Assembly: GCF_014084025.1 (NCBI RefSeq)
Contig: NZ_CP043683.1
Span: 1 to 42,459, forward strand
Length of the DNA: 42,459 nucleotides
Direction of reading: 5' to 3'
From: Borrelia sp. A-FGy1
GTDB taxonomy: Bacteria; Spirochaetota; Spirochaetia; Borreliales; Borreliaceae
A program made the position numbers and the translations under genes. Positions 10,585-19,984 of the stretch are shown in pieces. Below the pieces are notes generated by a model. That model ran no database searches and was not told where the DNA came from. It worked only from the letters and a program-made list of their open reading frames with translations. Positions within the stretch are counted from its first letter, which is position 1. The number at the start of each line of letters is the position of its first letter.

Positions 10585-11150
10585 TTTATTTATCATAATT
10601 ATATAAGATTTTCTAATGAAATTAAGTCTCATTTTAATTGTAGAGATACTAATAGTATTTTTATCAAAGGACAAGATCCTATAAATCTGAAATGAGTGAG
10701 GGTTTTGTTTAGTTGAATATAGGATTTATATTATGAAATTCTTATAAATGCTTATATACTTCAGCTTCAAGTAATATAGAAGATGATAGTTTTAGAGCTT
10801 TACAATCAGGAAGTGAAAAGATTTTGTTAAGAATAGAGATAATACCGAAAGGATTAGGATTGTATAGAAGTTAAAAAGTAACATTTCAAGATGAACAAGA
10901 TTAAGCCTTCGCTCTGTTAATGGTCTAGGCAGACTAAAAAGCTAGTTATTAAATTAAGAAGAGAAGAGAATTATAAACTTAAAACTTTTGCTATAGTATC
11001 ATGGTAGCATATTAAAGCCAAACTAAAATCTATTTATAATATCCCCTTAACTATACCTTACACTGCAGATTCTTGGAGATAGATATTTAGTGAGTTTGTA
11101 AATGCCATTCATTTAACAGATAAATATAAACCAATTAATAGAAAGCATTT
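10585..11150 (+). pseudogene. Broken gene, possibly prophage-derived
   Basis: Four consecutive coding-like fragments lie in shifted frames on the plus strand: NYIRFSNEIKSHFNCRDTNS, then DDSFRALQSGSEKILLRIEI, then KAKLKSIYNIPLTIPYTADS, then FSEFVNAIHLTDKYKPINRK. Together they look like one protein of about 180 residues with several frameshifts and stops. The style resembles Borrelia cp32-type phage structural genes, but this is an impression and not an alignment. Confidence 0.35.
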
Positions 11151-11566
11151 CTTATATTTCTATTTACATTTTAAATTTTGTATATACAGGTCACTTTATT
11201 TGTTTTTAGTTTTTTGGTTTACCTTGCTTTCCATTATTTCTATTCTTAGTATTATAACTTTAAAATAATAAATCAATTATATCTCTTCATATTCAAAAAA
11301 ATCCAAGTAATTTTTACTAAACAAAGAAATAAAAATTAATAAAATAAAAATATATATTATATTTATTAACATCTATCCCTTCTATAGATAAGTAAATACA
11401 TGAACTACTAACCCACTCTTAAATTAAAATAATTTAATAACTAAATAACATATAATAAATTTATTATATTAAATACTTTATTGACTAGTAGTCTTTTTAA
11501 AAGAATCTATAAATCTACAAATGCTCCGAACTTGTCTAAAAATTAATATTAACTGATATTTGTCGA

Positions 11567-12988
11567 TTAATTTAAATCAAAATCATTGCTATATGCATAT
11601 TTTATTCTGTAATCATTATATTTAAATTCTTTTATTACTTGATTCATCAAATCTTCAAGAGTTTCATATATTTTAACTGAATTTAAGTTCATGTTCACCA
11701 AACATCTAAATATATAATTCAACCTATCTACCAAAGTATCCAATTTTTTCTTATCGCTTTTACTTAAAGATTCTAATCGTTGTAAAATTTTTTCTTCTGA
11801 TACCTTTTCAGAAAAAACATTCAAAATATCTTTAATTAACAAACTTGATATAAGCTCATCCAATTTCTTTAAAGTTTTATGCGTAATATCCTTACCTAAC
11901 AAGATAAATCTATTATCAACTCTCTCTAAAGAAATATCCTTACCCTTTAAAAGAATCTCACATACCTTTAATGTATACATTTCCTTTTCTGTTAAGTATT
12001 CCCTAAATTTATCACTCCAAATCTTACCATTTGTTGTGTCAGACGAAATTTTCTTGTTTATTAAGACAAATTCGTTATTAATGTTTTTTATAAAAGATTT
12101 TGAAAAAGATTTAATCTCATTTAAAACTTCAATGCTAGGTTTTTTATTAAAAATTTTGGTTTGATAAAATGCATATGACAAATCTGATTCTAATTCATAA
12201 AGAATGTCTTCTATATCACCTGCTCCACTATATTTCTCAACCGCTTCTCTTGCACGCTGTATTTCAGCAAGCATACTCTTTGTATTTTGCTCTCCTATAT
12301 TTGCCAAAACATTTAAAAAAAGCTCATCACTATACGCGTACTTTTGTATATTATCTTCATACCTATCCACATGCATTCCTCCAAGTCTCGACTTATAGCG
12401 ATCATCCTGCAATACACCTTTAAAATATTCTAAAGTCTTTTTATGACCAGAAGTCAGAGAATCAAGCCATTTAATTTCAACCTTTTCATGCATTTTATGG
12501 TCATCTTTTTTAGCAAACACTAAATAATTACCTTCATCTATAGACATTTCTTCATTTTTTAGTAAGAGATCATTATTTACAGGATTAGCAACTCCTTCAT
12601 CTATCACCATCAAAACATCACCACTTATAGGAAGCAAAGATTCACCCTTTACAGGGATAGCCTCTATTACCGAAGGAACAAATGTTACTCTAGCTTGAGA
12701 ATCTAGTTTATTGATGTCAGATTGAATCTCAGAAGGATTATCCTCACCCTTATTATCAATCATTTCAGATGTCTTAAGATTATCAATTTTTGAATTAGCA
12801 AGATTTGTCTTATTAACAGATGCATAACCTTTCCCATTCTTTTTCTTATTTACAACCTCATCATGACCAGCTTCATTCTCGCTTAAATCTATCAAATTTC
12901 TACTAAGACCTACATCAAGATTATAGTTATCACAAGAGACTAGCATAAATAAAGCAATAGTAAAGAAACCCTTAATCCATATCACCAT
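11567..12988 (-). CDS. Large surface lipoprotein, BTA121-like
   Basis: About 473 residues. A signal peptide runs to LFMLVSC with the acceptor Cys at residue 19 counted from the ATG at 12988; a TTG at 12997 or GTG at 12985 are other possible starts, because the GGAG element lies only three bases from the ATG. Next comes a polar linker of about 130 residues, then a helical region. Around the middle, a segment reading LTSGHKKTLEYFKGVL and, further on, FLNVLANIGEQNTKSMLAEI resembles the BTA121 domain of relapsing-fever Borrelia surface lipoproteins and the intact protein at 25659. The C-terminal half is helical and may hold a second, more divergent copy. A TATAAT box lies upstream. Role unknown; BTA121 is known from tick-associated expression in B. 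turicatae. Confidence 0.6.
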   Translation of the reverse strand: MVIWIKGFFTIALFMLVSCDNYNLDVGLSRNLIDLSENEAGHDEVVNKKKNGKGYASVNKTNLANSKIDNLKTSEMIDNKGEDNPSEIQSDINKLDSQARVTFVPSVIEAIPVKGESLLPISGDVLMVIDEGVANPVNNDLLLKNEEMSIDEGNYLVFAKKDDHKMHEKVEIKWLDSLTSGHKKTLEYFKGVLQDDRYKSRLGGMHVDRYEDNIQKYAYSDELFLNVLANIGEQNTKSMLAEIQRAREAVEKYSGAGDIEDILYELESDLSYAFYQTKIFNKKPSIEVLNEIKSFSKSFIKNINNEFVLINKKISSDTTNGKIWSDKFREYLTEKEMYTLKVCEILLKGKDISLERVDNRFILLGKDITHKTLKKLDELISSLLIKDILNVFSEKVSEEKILQRLESLSKSDKKKLDTLVDRLNYIFRCLVNMNLNSVKIYETLEDLMNQVIKEFKYNDYRIKYAYSNDFDLN

Positions 12989-13054
12989 AAACTCCAAGAA
13001 GATAGAAAAATAAGCATTTCAGTACCCATCTCTATAATCTTCTATTAAAAAAAG

Positions 13055-13060
13055 ATTATA
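13055..13060 (-). promoter_or_regulatory. Probable -10 box of the BTA121-like gene
   Basis: A perfect TATAAT on the minus strand about 65 bases before the start of the large lipoprotein gene. No convincing -35 hexamer sits at the usual spacing, so this rests on the -10 match alone in AT-rich DNA. Confidence 0.3.
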
Positions 13061-13399
13061 CTATATCTTTATATTTAAATCTAGCTCCAGAATTTAAGAA
13101 TCGCCTTTATATAATTTTAACTAAACATATGAGAATCATCATTGTTCTTTAGATTGTGTCAAATATTATTGGAGATCGCGGGACCCCAGATATTTTAATA
13201 CACACCCCTCAAGACCTATGGCATTACCTTCTTTTTTGCAAAACAAGCTTAATCAGATAACTTAAGCTTTGTATTTTGCTTTTGTAAGAATATCATATTT
13301 TGATATGCTCTACTCTATCACTCTACCCACACTTATCCTATCTAACTTAATTTATCTAATAAGCTTTCATTGTATCTTCATTACAATAATGATATAAAT

Positions 13400-13740
13400 A
13401 ACCCATAAAATTTTCCTGTTCAACCTTAAATTGATTTAACAGTCCTAGTAATATATTTTAACTTTTCTTCTATAGAAATTTCATTTTCTTCATTATAAAA
13501 ATACTCTATTTTACTACCTCCTAGAAAAAACTTAATAGTCAATTACTCATCTTTAAAACTTTTAGGTTCGTCCTTTTTATCCAACTAATCTAATATCTTT
13601 TAAGATCTTCTTTGCTTGAAGTTTATTTATTGCCGCTAATGCAGTTTTACTTGGTCATAGTCGACTTCAATTTTCTTGATATTTTAGTTTCAACTTCTGC
13701 TTCAACCTGACATTTATATCAAATACTTTTAAAGTTCTTA
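13400..13740 (-). pseudogene. Decayed minus-strand gene between nrdF and the lipoprotein
   Basis: Minus-strand fragments read QVEAEVETKISRKLKSTMTK, then ALAAINKLQAKKILKDI, then FLGGSKIEYFYNEENEISIE, in shifted frames with several stops. This is a hydrophilic helical protein, perhaps another lipoprotein, beyond repair. The rest of the interval 13000-14220 shows no gene and no clear terminator for nrdF. Confidence 0.35.
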
Positions 13741-14220
13741 TAATAAATTTAAAACCAACTTAATAATTAATTAAATTTTACTAATCACTTCTCTTCTAAC
13801 AAACTTTTTTGTGTCTAAGCATCAAACTTTGAAAATAAACCAATTTAAAGTCTTTAGATCTATCTCCCGTTCCCCCCTCCCCTTCACACACAATTTTACT
13901 CAATTTCCCAGCTATAGCTTCTGATACCATATAAGCTTCTTATAATATCCTAATATGACTTTAATCTAATTATTTATTATAAATAAAAATATTAATACTA
14001 AAGATAAAAAAATAAAATAAATATTTTTAAAATACAAATAAGAGAAAAAAATTGAAAATCAATAATTATTCACAGCATTCAAAGCTAATTTTATCAAAAG
14101 CTTTTCAATTAATGATTAAAAGTTAAAATTCTCACTAAAATTTTTAAAAATTATTAAGATAATTATAATTTAAATATAATTTTTCACTTATAAAAGAAAA
14201 AGATTAATTGCTAAAAAATT

Positions 14221-15198
14221 TTAAGAAAAATCATCATCCTGTAAAATTTCAAATTTAATAGGTTTGATATATCCATTACCCTTAGTAGAGAAAAAGTCAT
14301 GTGTCTTTGTGTGAGTCCGCAAGCCATTTAAAACTAAAGGATTAACATCAATATCTTTAATATTAAAGATAGGGTCAAATCCCAAATTCATCAAGGCTTT
14401 ATCGGCATTATAGCGAACAAAAATATCAACAGCGGCTTCAAGTCCAATAGAAGAATATAACTCCTTAGTATAAGTCTTCTCCAATCCATAAAGCCTATCT
14501 AAGATAGAAAAAGCCTCTTTCTTTGCAAATTCTTGTTCTCTAATAGTCATTTTATTAAATTCTTCCTGAGCCAGAAGACCAACAAATACACCATGAACAG
14601 ACTCATCTCTTAATATTAAATTAATAATTTCACCACTATTTATCATTTTACCCTGACCTGCAAGGTAGAGAGGGTAAAAAAATCCTGAATAAAACAAAAA
14701 TGTTTCAAGAAATACGGAAGTACACAAAGCCTTATATAAACTTATATTATCATTAATATTATTATACTTATATAAAATCAAATCCAGCTTATCTTGAAAA
14801 TTTTTATAATTCTTAACCCAACTGAATATGTTATCTATTCTGTCTATATTCGATAAACTTGAAAATATGCTACTATAACTTTTAGCATGCATATGCTCCA
14901 TAGCACCCATAAACCCAAGAACCGGTTTATAATCTAAATTATCTATTGCTAAAGCTATCCTCGGCATGCCAACAGAACCCTGCTCTGTATCAAGTAAAGT
15001 AAGACCCCCTAACACTTTCTCATATACATCTCTTTCTTCCCGTGATAAGGTTTCCCATACAAGTTTATCTCCAGAAATTGGAATCTCTTCATCTACCCAA
15101 AATTGCCTTATGTTTTGATCCCAAAACATCTTAGTATACTCATTATTAAGCCTATTCCAATTTATGGCCTCTCGATTATTATCACTACTATTCACCAA
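14221..15198 (-). CDS. nrdF: Ribonucleotide reductase class Ib, beta subunit
   Basis: NrdF houses the dimetal-tyrosyl radical cofactor that NrdE needs to reduce ribonucleoside diphosphates. All metal ligands and the radical Tyr are present: Asp70, Glu101 and His104 with Tyr108 (in AMEHMHAKSYSSIF), Glu165 (LETFLFYSGFFYP), and Glu199 and His202 (LRDESVHG). Spacing matches E. coli NrdF except for a small insertion between Tyr108 and Glu165. Length is typical at 325 residues. The start is TTG (a GTG follows directly), seven bases after a G-rich AAGGGGGG element. No ATG is available at this position. It is the last gene of the operon, 13 bases after nrdE. With NrdI encoded in the operon, a dimanganese cofactor is possible. 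Confidence 0.95.
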   Translation of the reverse strand: MVNSSDNNREAINWNRLNNEYTKMFWDQNIRQFWVDEEIPISGDKLVWETLSREERDVYEKVLGGLTLLDTEQGSVGMPRIALAIDNLDYKPVLGFMGAMEHMHAKSYSSIFSSLSNIDRIDNIFSWVKNYKNFQDKLDLILYKYNNINDNISLYKALCTSVFLETFLFYSGFFYPLYLAGQGKMINSGEIINLILRDESVHGVFVGLLAQEEFNKMTIREQEFAKKEAFSILDRLYGLEKTYTKELYSSIGLEAAVDIFVRYNADKALMNLGFDPIFNIKDIDVNPLVLNGLRTHTKTHDFFSTKGNGYIKPIKFEILQDDDFS

Positions 15199-15211
15199 TG
15201 CACCGCCCCCC

Positions 15212-17287
15212 TTATATTGCGCAAAGAATACATTCTTCTACGGACAAATTTTTATTCCTTGTATAATATAAACTTTTAAGTCCTTTATTCTTAGCATAAA
15301 TATAAAGCTTTACAAGATCCCTAGTACTAGCTTCACTTGTAACATAAAGAAGAGTACTAATTCCCTGATCAACATGTCGCTGAGCCTCGCTTATGAGATC
15401 TATTAATTTTGTCATGTCCATATAGTAAGCTGATTTAAAAAGAGTAGCATTTTCTCTGCTAAGATAAGGCATTGGATAGTATGTAGTAGAATTCCCATAA
15501 ATTCTAGCTTCAACTAATTCAACAATAGGCATAAGAGATGTTGTCGCATTTTGTATATAAGATATACTCTGAGTTGGTGCTACAGCTAACCTATAAGAAT
15601 GATAAAGGCCATGTTTTTTGACTTCTTCTTTAAGTATCTCCCAATCAACTTTAACAGGAATCCTCATTCCACTAAAGATTTTTTTAACCTTTTCTGTTCT
15701 AGGTGTAAAATCTTCACTCAAATACATATTAAAATAATTTCCATTATAATATTCACTTTTCTTGAAATCTTTAAAAGTCTTTCCTCTCTCCTTTGCAATA
15801 TTCATGCTACTTTTCAAAGAATAAAAATTTAACATCATAAAAAAAGTACGAACAAAATCACAAGCCTCAAGGCTCTCATAAGAGATTTTATTTTTAATTA
15901 AAAATCCATGCAAATTCATTACACCAAGACCAACAGAATGATAATCTTCATTTGCCTTCCTAACACTAGGAGCATTCTTAATATCCACAATACTAACAAC
16001 AGCAGTTAACGCTCTCATGGCAACATCTACTGTATGCTCAAAATCACCATTTATTACATTAACAATATTTAGAGAACCCAAAATACAACTAATATCATAG
16101 CCTATTTGATCTCCATCACCATAATCAGAAATAACAGATGGGGTTTGGATCTGGAAAATCTCCGTGCAAAGATTAGACATCTTAATTCTACCTATTCCTT
16201 TAAGTGGATTATTTAAATTACATGCTGTGGAGTACATTATATAAGGATACCCAGATTCAAACTGTAATTTAGCAATACGAACAAGCATATCTCTAGCAGA
16301 AATTTCTTTCTTTAAAATACTTGGATTATTTGCTAATTCATCATAATCCTTATCAAAATCAATATCACTTAAATGCCTGCCAGTCTCTTTGAAAAGTGAA
16401 TGGGGCGCAAATGCACAAAAATTACCGCCTTCACGAGCAATATCAAAAAACTTATCTGGAATTATTATACCCAATGATAATGTCTGAATACGACTTTTTT
16501 CATCAGCATTTATTTTCTTTGTGTCTAAAAATTCTTCTATATTATAATGAAAAATACTTAAGTATACAGCACCAGCTCCATTTCTTTGTCCCATTTGATC
16601 TGCATAATTAAATCCATCTTCTAAAAGCTTCATAACTGGAATTACACCCTTTGCAACATTTTGGATACCTCTTATTTCCTCCCCTACAGCTCTAATATTT
16701 GAAAGATTTAAAGCAACCCCACCGCCAATCTTCGAAAGTTGCATAGCAGATGCAATATTGAATGTAATGCTATTAAGAGAATCCTCTACTTCAAGCAAAA
16801 AACAAGATACAAGCTCACCCCTAACTTTCTTTCCAGCATTTAAAAATGTAGGAGTTGCGGGTTGATATCGTTGTTTAATCATCTCCACGGCAAGAACCTT
16901 AGCAAAACTAAAGTCTCCTCCTGCAAGAGAAAGGCTAACTGCAATTATTCTATCCTCATATCCTTCCAAATAAATACTACGATCATTATTCTTAAGAGCA
17001 TAGTCTTTATAAAACTTAGAAGCGCTCATATAAGATTTAAAGCTAAAATTCTCAAGCTTAATAAGTTCATATATTTCAAGTATTTCTTCTCTGGAATATT
17101 TTTCATAAAAATTCTCATAATAATTATTATCAATCAAATAATGCATCCTCTCATTTGGATCACTAAATTGTAAAGATTTAATCTTAACTTCCTCCAAAAA
17201 AACACTTAAAGCCTCAAGGTCTTTCTCTAGTCTATAAAAGCCATCTTTTAAAACCATAATCTCATTATTTAATTCTAAGTGTTTCAT
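15212..17287 (-). CDS. nrdE: Ribonucleotide reductase class Ib, alpha subunit
   Basis: The catalytic subunit, converting NDPs to dNDPs. I start it at the ATG at 17287 (MKHLELNNEI), which has a GGAAAGGA ribosome binding site; the frame stays open upstream to 17341 but that part lies inside nrdI. This gives 691 residues, usual for NrdE, with no N-terminal ATP cone. Catalytic landmarks are the redox pair Cys162 and Cys401, the active-site Asn372-Leu-Cys374-Thr-Glu376, the radical-path Tyr674-Tyr675, and the C-terminal shuttle Cys686-X-X-Cys689 at the very end. The gene overlaps the end of nrdI by 23 bases, implying translational coupling. No nrdH is present, so a chromosomal thioredoxin must recycle the C-terminal cysteines (inference). 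Confidence 0.95.
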   Translation of the reverse strand: MKHLELNNEIMVLKDGFYRLEKDLEALSVFLEEVKIKSLQFSDPNERMHYLIDNNYYENFYEKYSREEILEIYELIKLENFSFKSYMSASKFYKDYALKNNDRSIYLEGYEDRIIAVSLSLAGGDFSFAKVLAVEMIKQRYQPATPTFLNAGKKVRGELVSCFLLEVEDSLNSITFNIASAMQLSKIGGGVALNLSNIRAVGEEIRGIQNVAKGVIPVMKLLEDGFNYADQMGQRNGAGAVYLSIFHYNIEEFLDTKKINADEKSRIQTLSLGIIIPDKFFDIAREGGNFCAFAPHSLFKETGRHLSDIDFDKDYDELANNPSILKKEISARDMLVRIAKLQFESGYPYIMYSTACNLNNPLKGIGRIKMSNLCTEIFQIQTPSVISDYGDGDQIGYDISCILGSLNIVNVINGDFEHTVDVAMRALTAVVSIVDIKNAPSVRKANEDYHSVGLGVMNLHGFLIKNKISYESLEACDFVRTFFMMLNFYSLKSSMNIAKERGKTFKDFKKSEYYNGNYFNMYLSEDFTPRTEKVKKIFSGMRIPVKVDWEILKEEVKKHGLYHSYRLAVAPTQSISYIQNATTSLMPIVELVEARIYGNSTTYYPMPYLSRENATLFKSAYYMDMTKLIDLISEAQRHVDQGISTLLYVTSEASTRDLVKLYIYAKNKGLKSLYYTRNKNLSVEECILCAI

Positions 17288-17636
17288 TGTAAATCCTTTC
17301 CTTAAAATTTTTAACATCGTATATATTTCCTGCAAGCTCAAACTTTAATATTTCCTCAACCCTATATTTGCTTCTTATTAGGTTAACAGCATTGCAAAAA
17401 GAATCACCCCAGTTCTTATTCCCACTTCCCGCAACTCCTATCATCAATTTCCAGTTGTGCACCAAAAACTTTTCTACTTCAGCAGGTACTTTGCCAAAAG
17501 AAGTCGTATAAGTAAGTAAAATATAAGAATTACTTACAATCTCACAGCCTGTCTTTATGTGTAAAATATCTTTTAAACCAGTCTTGGAAATAAATCGATT
17601 TATGTTTCCTGTCTTTGAAGCATACACTACTAAAAT
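17265..17636 (-). CDS. nrdI: NrdI flavodoxin-like activator of NrdF, non-AUG start
   Basis: NrdI uses FMN to make the oxidant that assembles the manganese-tyrosyl cofactor of NrdF. FMN-site landmarks are YASKTGNINRF (phosphate loop), YTTSFGKVPAEVEKFL and VAGSGNKNWGDSFCNAVNLI. There is no in-frame ATG: the next upstream stop is at 17652-17654. A GTG at 17627 would remove the first beta-strand (ILVV). The best fit to the family and to the ribosome binding site (AGAGGG, eight bases away) is ATT at 17636, giving (M)ILVVYASKTGN and 123 residues; ATA at 17642 is the other option. The gene lies about 20 bases after thyX and overlaps nrdE. The product is certain; the start codon is inference. Confidence 0.88.
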   Translation of the reverse strand: MLVVYASKTGNINRFISKTGLKDILHIKTGCEIVSNSYILLTYTTSFGKVPAEVEKFLVHNWKLMIGVAGSGNKNWGDSFCNAVNLIRSKYRVEEILKFELAGNIYDVKNFKERIYNETLRIK

Positions 17637-17658
17637 ATATATAACCCTCTTTTAAGCT

Positions 17659-18477
17659 TTATAAATCAAGTTTTTCTTTTAATCTCTTAAGTTCGATATC
17701 TGATAAATTTAGCTCAGATAGATTTATCAATTTTTTAATCTCACGCAATTCATCTACTGAAAGCATAACTCCATCTAATATATGTTTCTTAAAGCTAGCA
17801 GTAGCCAAAGGAACAACCTTTTCTAAAATCTCTAATATCAAAGTAGCATATTCTCTTATTTCCCATTGAGCATGAGACGATGCTCTAAGCTTAACAAAAT
17901 TAAATAAATTGTTCAAATCAATTTGCCAATACCATTCAGTATATAAACTTAAAGGTAAAACTATTCTTGACACTTCTCTTGAAATATCTTTTTCTATCAT
18001 ATTATGATAAATCTTATAAGATTGCCTATGATGCTCCTCTAAATCACTAATTAAAGCCTCGGCCATCTCGTCATCAACTTTCATACTAGAACGACCCTGT
18101 TTATTAGTAGAACTCTGTTTGTTAATAGAACACCTAGAAGGTACATAAAATTCTTCTCTCATCTCACTATAACGACCAGAAGTTTCATTAATTCTTGATG
18201 TCCTATGCCTCATCCACTGCCTTGCAACAAATATTGGGGCTTTTACATGAAAAGTAAAAACTACTTGCTCAAGTGGGCTTGTATGCTCATTTCTTATAAG
18301 ATAATCAATAAGACCCGCATTATCTCTCTTTACTTTGGTATCTCTGTAAGAAACTCTAGCAGCATTAACTATTCGATTATCACTACCCATATAATCAATA
18401 AGCATTAAGAATCCCTTATCTAAAACTTTATATTTTTTATCTAATATTTCTTCTGCTGCTTGTACATATTCATGCAT
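17659..18477 (-). CDS. thyX: Flavin-dependent thymidylate synthase
   Basis: ThyX methylates dUMP to dTMP using methylene-tetrahydrofolate, FAD and NADPH. The defining RHR-X7-S motif is at residues 90-100 (MRHRTSRINETSGRYS). NEHTSPLEQ (about 63-71) and the later SLYTEWYWQIDLNNLFNFVK segment are also family features. Length is 272 residues. A short Ser/Lys-rich insertion (about 112-132) separates the two halves. The start ATG has a GAGGAA ribosome binding site seven bases away. It is first in an operon with nrdI, nrdE and nrdF, so dTMP and dNTP synthesis are expressed together. Lyme Borrelia lack this gene; its plasmid location in relapsing-fever species is established knowledge. Confidence 0.95.
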   Translation of the reverse strand: MHEYVQAAEEILDKKYKVLDKGFLMLIDYMGSDNRIVNAARVSYRDTKVKRDNAGLIDYLIRNEHTSPLEQVVFTFHVKAPIFVARQWMRHRTSRINETSGRYSEMREEFYVPSRCSINKQSSTNKQGRSSMKVDDEMAEALISDLEEHHRQSYKIYHNMIEKDISREVSRIVLPLSLYTEWYWQIDLNNLFNFVKLRASSHAQWEIREYATLILEILEKVVPLATASFKKHILDGVMLSVDELREIKKLINLSELNLSDIELKRLKEKLDL

Positions 18478-18479
18478 AA

Positions 18480-18954
18480 ACTATTTCCTCACGCCTAACT
18501 TATTATCTTTATAATCTAATTATTAGCACATTTGATTGCTAAGCTTTAACCAATTCCCAACTTCAAATCTCAAATAATATTAGTTTTCAATTCTAAATAA
18601 TAATTTTAACTAAATTACAACTAAATGCTATCTTAAATCAATAATGAAACATCATGAGCTTAACAAAATTCATCTTTTCTCTAATTTAATATTATTACGG
18701 ATGAAAATTAATAAGTAAATGCTAACATAAAATTTTGTAATGTTAAACAATATTTACTGTGCATTTATGCAGATTTTTTACAAATTCTCTTCTTATCAAG
18801 AAAATAAAAAATAATACAATACTTTCAAATAGCAGTATATCGTAATGATTAATGATTATAGAGATTTGATTTATAAATAAAGTATTTTTAATCTCATTAA
18901 AACAAAAAATGAATTACTATTTAATAATACCAATGACAATTAATTATTAGTACT
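18480..18954. other. Upstream region of the thyX-nrd operon
   Basis: No gene is visible in this AT-rich interval. The operon promoter must lie in its left part, where several TATA-like hexamers occur (for example GATTATAAAG on the minus strand near 18507-18516). None has a clear -35 partner and I see no NrdR-box pair. Confidence 0.35.
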
Positions 18955-19450
18955 CATTTGTCGTAATATTTATGACAATGATAGAACTCAAAAAGGTCTA
19001 ATTAAATTAAAGAAGAAATACTACTAAAACACTTAAATCAACTAATAATGCAACCAATAATACCAAATCAACCGTTTTAGTCCTATATTAATATTAGGAT
19101 ATTAATACTAAGAATAAGCTATTTAATATACAAGGATATATTACTTAGAGAGAAAGATGCTATTAAAAATAAAAGATAATTACAACATTCTTTCAAAATA
19201 ATTTGGGAAAATTTTAAGCTTCTCTTAATAAGATTAGAAGTGATTTTAATAAAGAATATTTCATAAACTACAGTTTAAAGTTAAAAAATTAAATTATAAG
19301 CAGAAGAAGTTCTTAAAGCTATGCCTAACACAACTGATTCTACAATCAAATCATAACCAATACAAGGAAAAGAAATAGTTACAATTAATCAATAAAAAGA
19401 AAGATTTTAAAAAATCATCAAAAAGCTATGATACCATTCCGGATTACAAT
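18955..19450 (+). pseudogene. Decayed tandem gene, copy 1
   Basis: First and worst preserved of three related remnants. The stretch beginning ATTCATTTGTCGTAATATTT at about 18952 matches base for base, with scattered differences, the stretch starting near 19987 in copy 2. A later part (NKLRSDFNKEYFINYSLKLK) matches copy 2's NKLRSNLKEDFIHVNFKLEK. Many stops and indels. Family unknown. Confidence 0.4.
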
Positions 19451-19984
19451 TTTTATATGTATATTCTAAAACTCATCATAATAAAACAAAGTTGATGGAA
19501 GTATATTTTTACTCTCATGAAAAAAATATCTAATAATTACAGTAATAGCATTTTCCTTTTTTCAAACATATAGATACAATAAAAACATATTTATTAAATT
19601 AAAACCTTGTATCAAAAACCTTAAGTCTAGTTACAATAACATGCATAACTAAGCTCCAGAGTGTTCTAACAAGACACAGAAAAAAACATCATCAAAGAAA
19701 ACAAATAAAGAAAGGAAATAAGCTTTATATCTTATTAAAGATAATAGAATATTAAGATAATATTATATATTTAATAAGAAAGCTCGAATTATAATATACT
19801 AAAGTTTTATTTATGTATCTTACATTCCTTAAAATTTAACTTAAGACTACAGAGCATTAAAAATGAAATAATAACAAGTAGTACTATGCTTACTTAGGAA
19901 CAAGTAAAGAGCCTAAGTTTACGTACGAAGCTTATTTTAAATTTTAAAAAAAGTAATTCATGTTTAAAAAAATGCTATTTATAG

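Larger units (their letters stand above)
6480..11566. other. 5-kb region without an intact gene
   Basis: No complete frame above background is present on either strand. Coding-like fragments occur on both strands; the better ones are listed separately. A further possible 25-codon minus-strand frame at 8251-8328 (MIAFMGKGYIKKKKGG...) crosses an A8-G6 tract and has no ribosome binding site. I infer old plasmid or prophage genes in advanced decay rather than regulatory DNA. No origin-like iteron array or CRISPR is visible. Confidence 0.5.

Noticed and set aside
12169-12423. Plus-strand frames of 84 and 64 codons
   Set aside because: They lie wholly inside the minus-strand BTA121-like gene and read as antisense low-complexity sequence.
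13160-13215. Locally GC-rich segment, checked as tRNA or structured RNA
   Set aside because: No cloverleaf or long stem could be drawn.
17288-17341. Longer nrdE start, adding 18 residues
   Set aside because: The extension lies inside nrdI, is not family-like, and the ATG at 17287 has the better ribosome binding site.
15599-18408. Four plus-strand frames inside nrdE and thyX
   Set aside because: The opposite strands carry full catalytic motifs of NrdE and ThyX; these frames are shadows.
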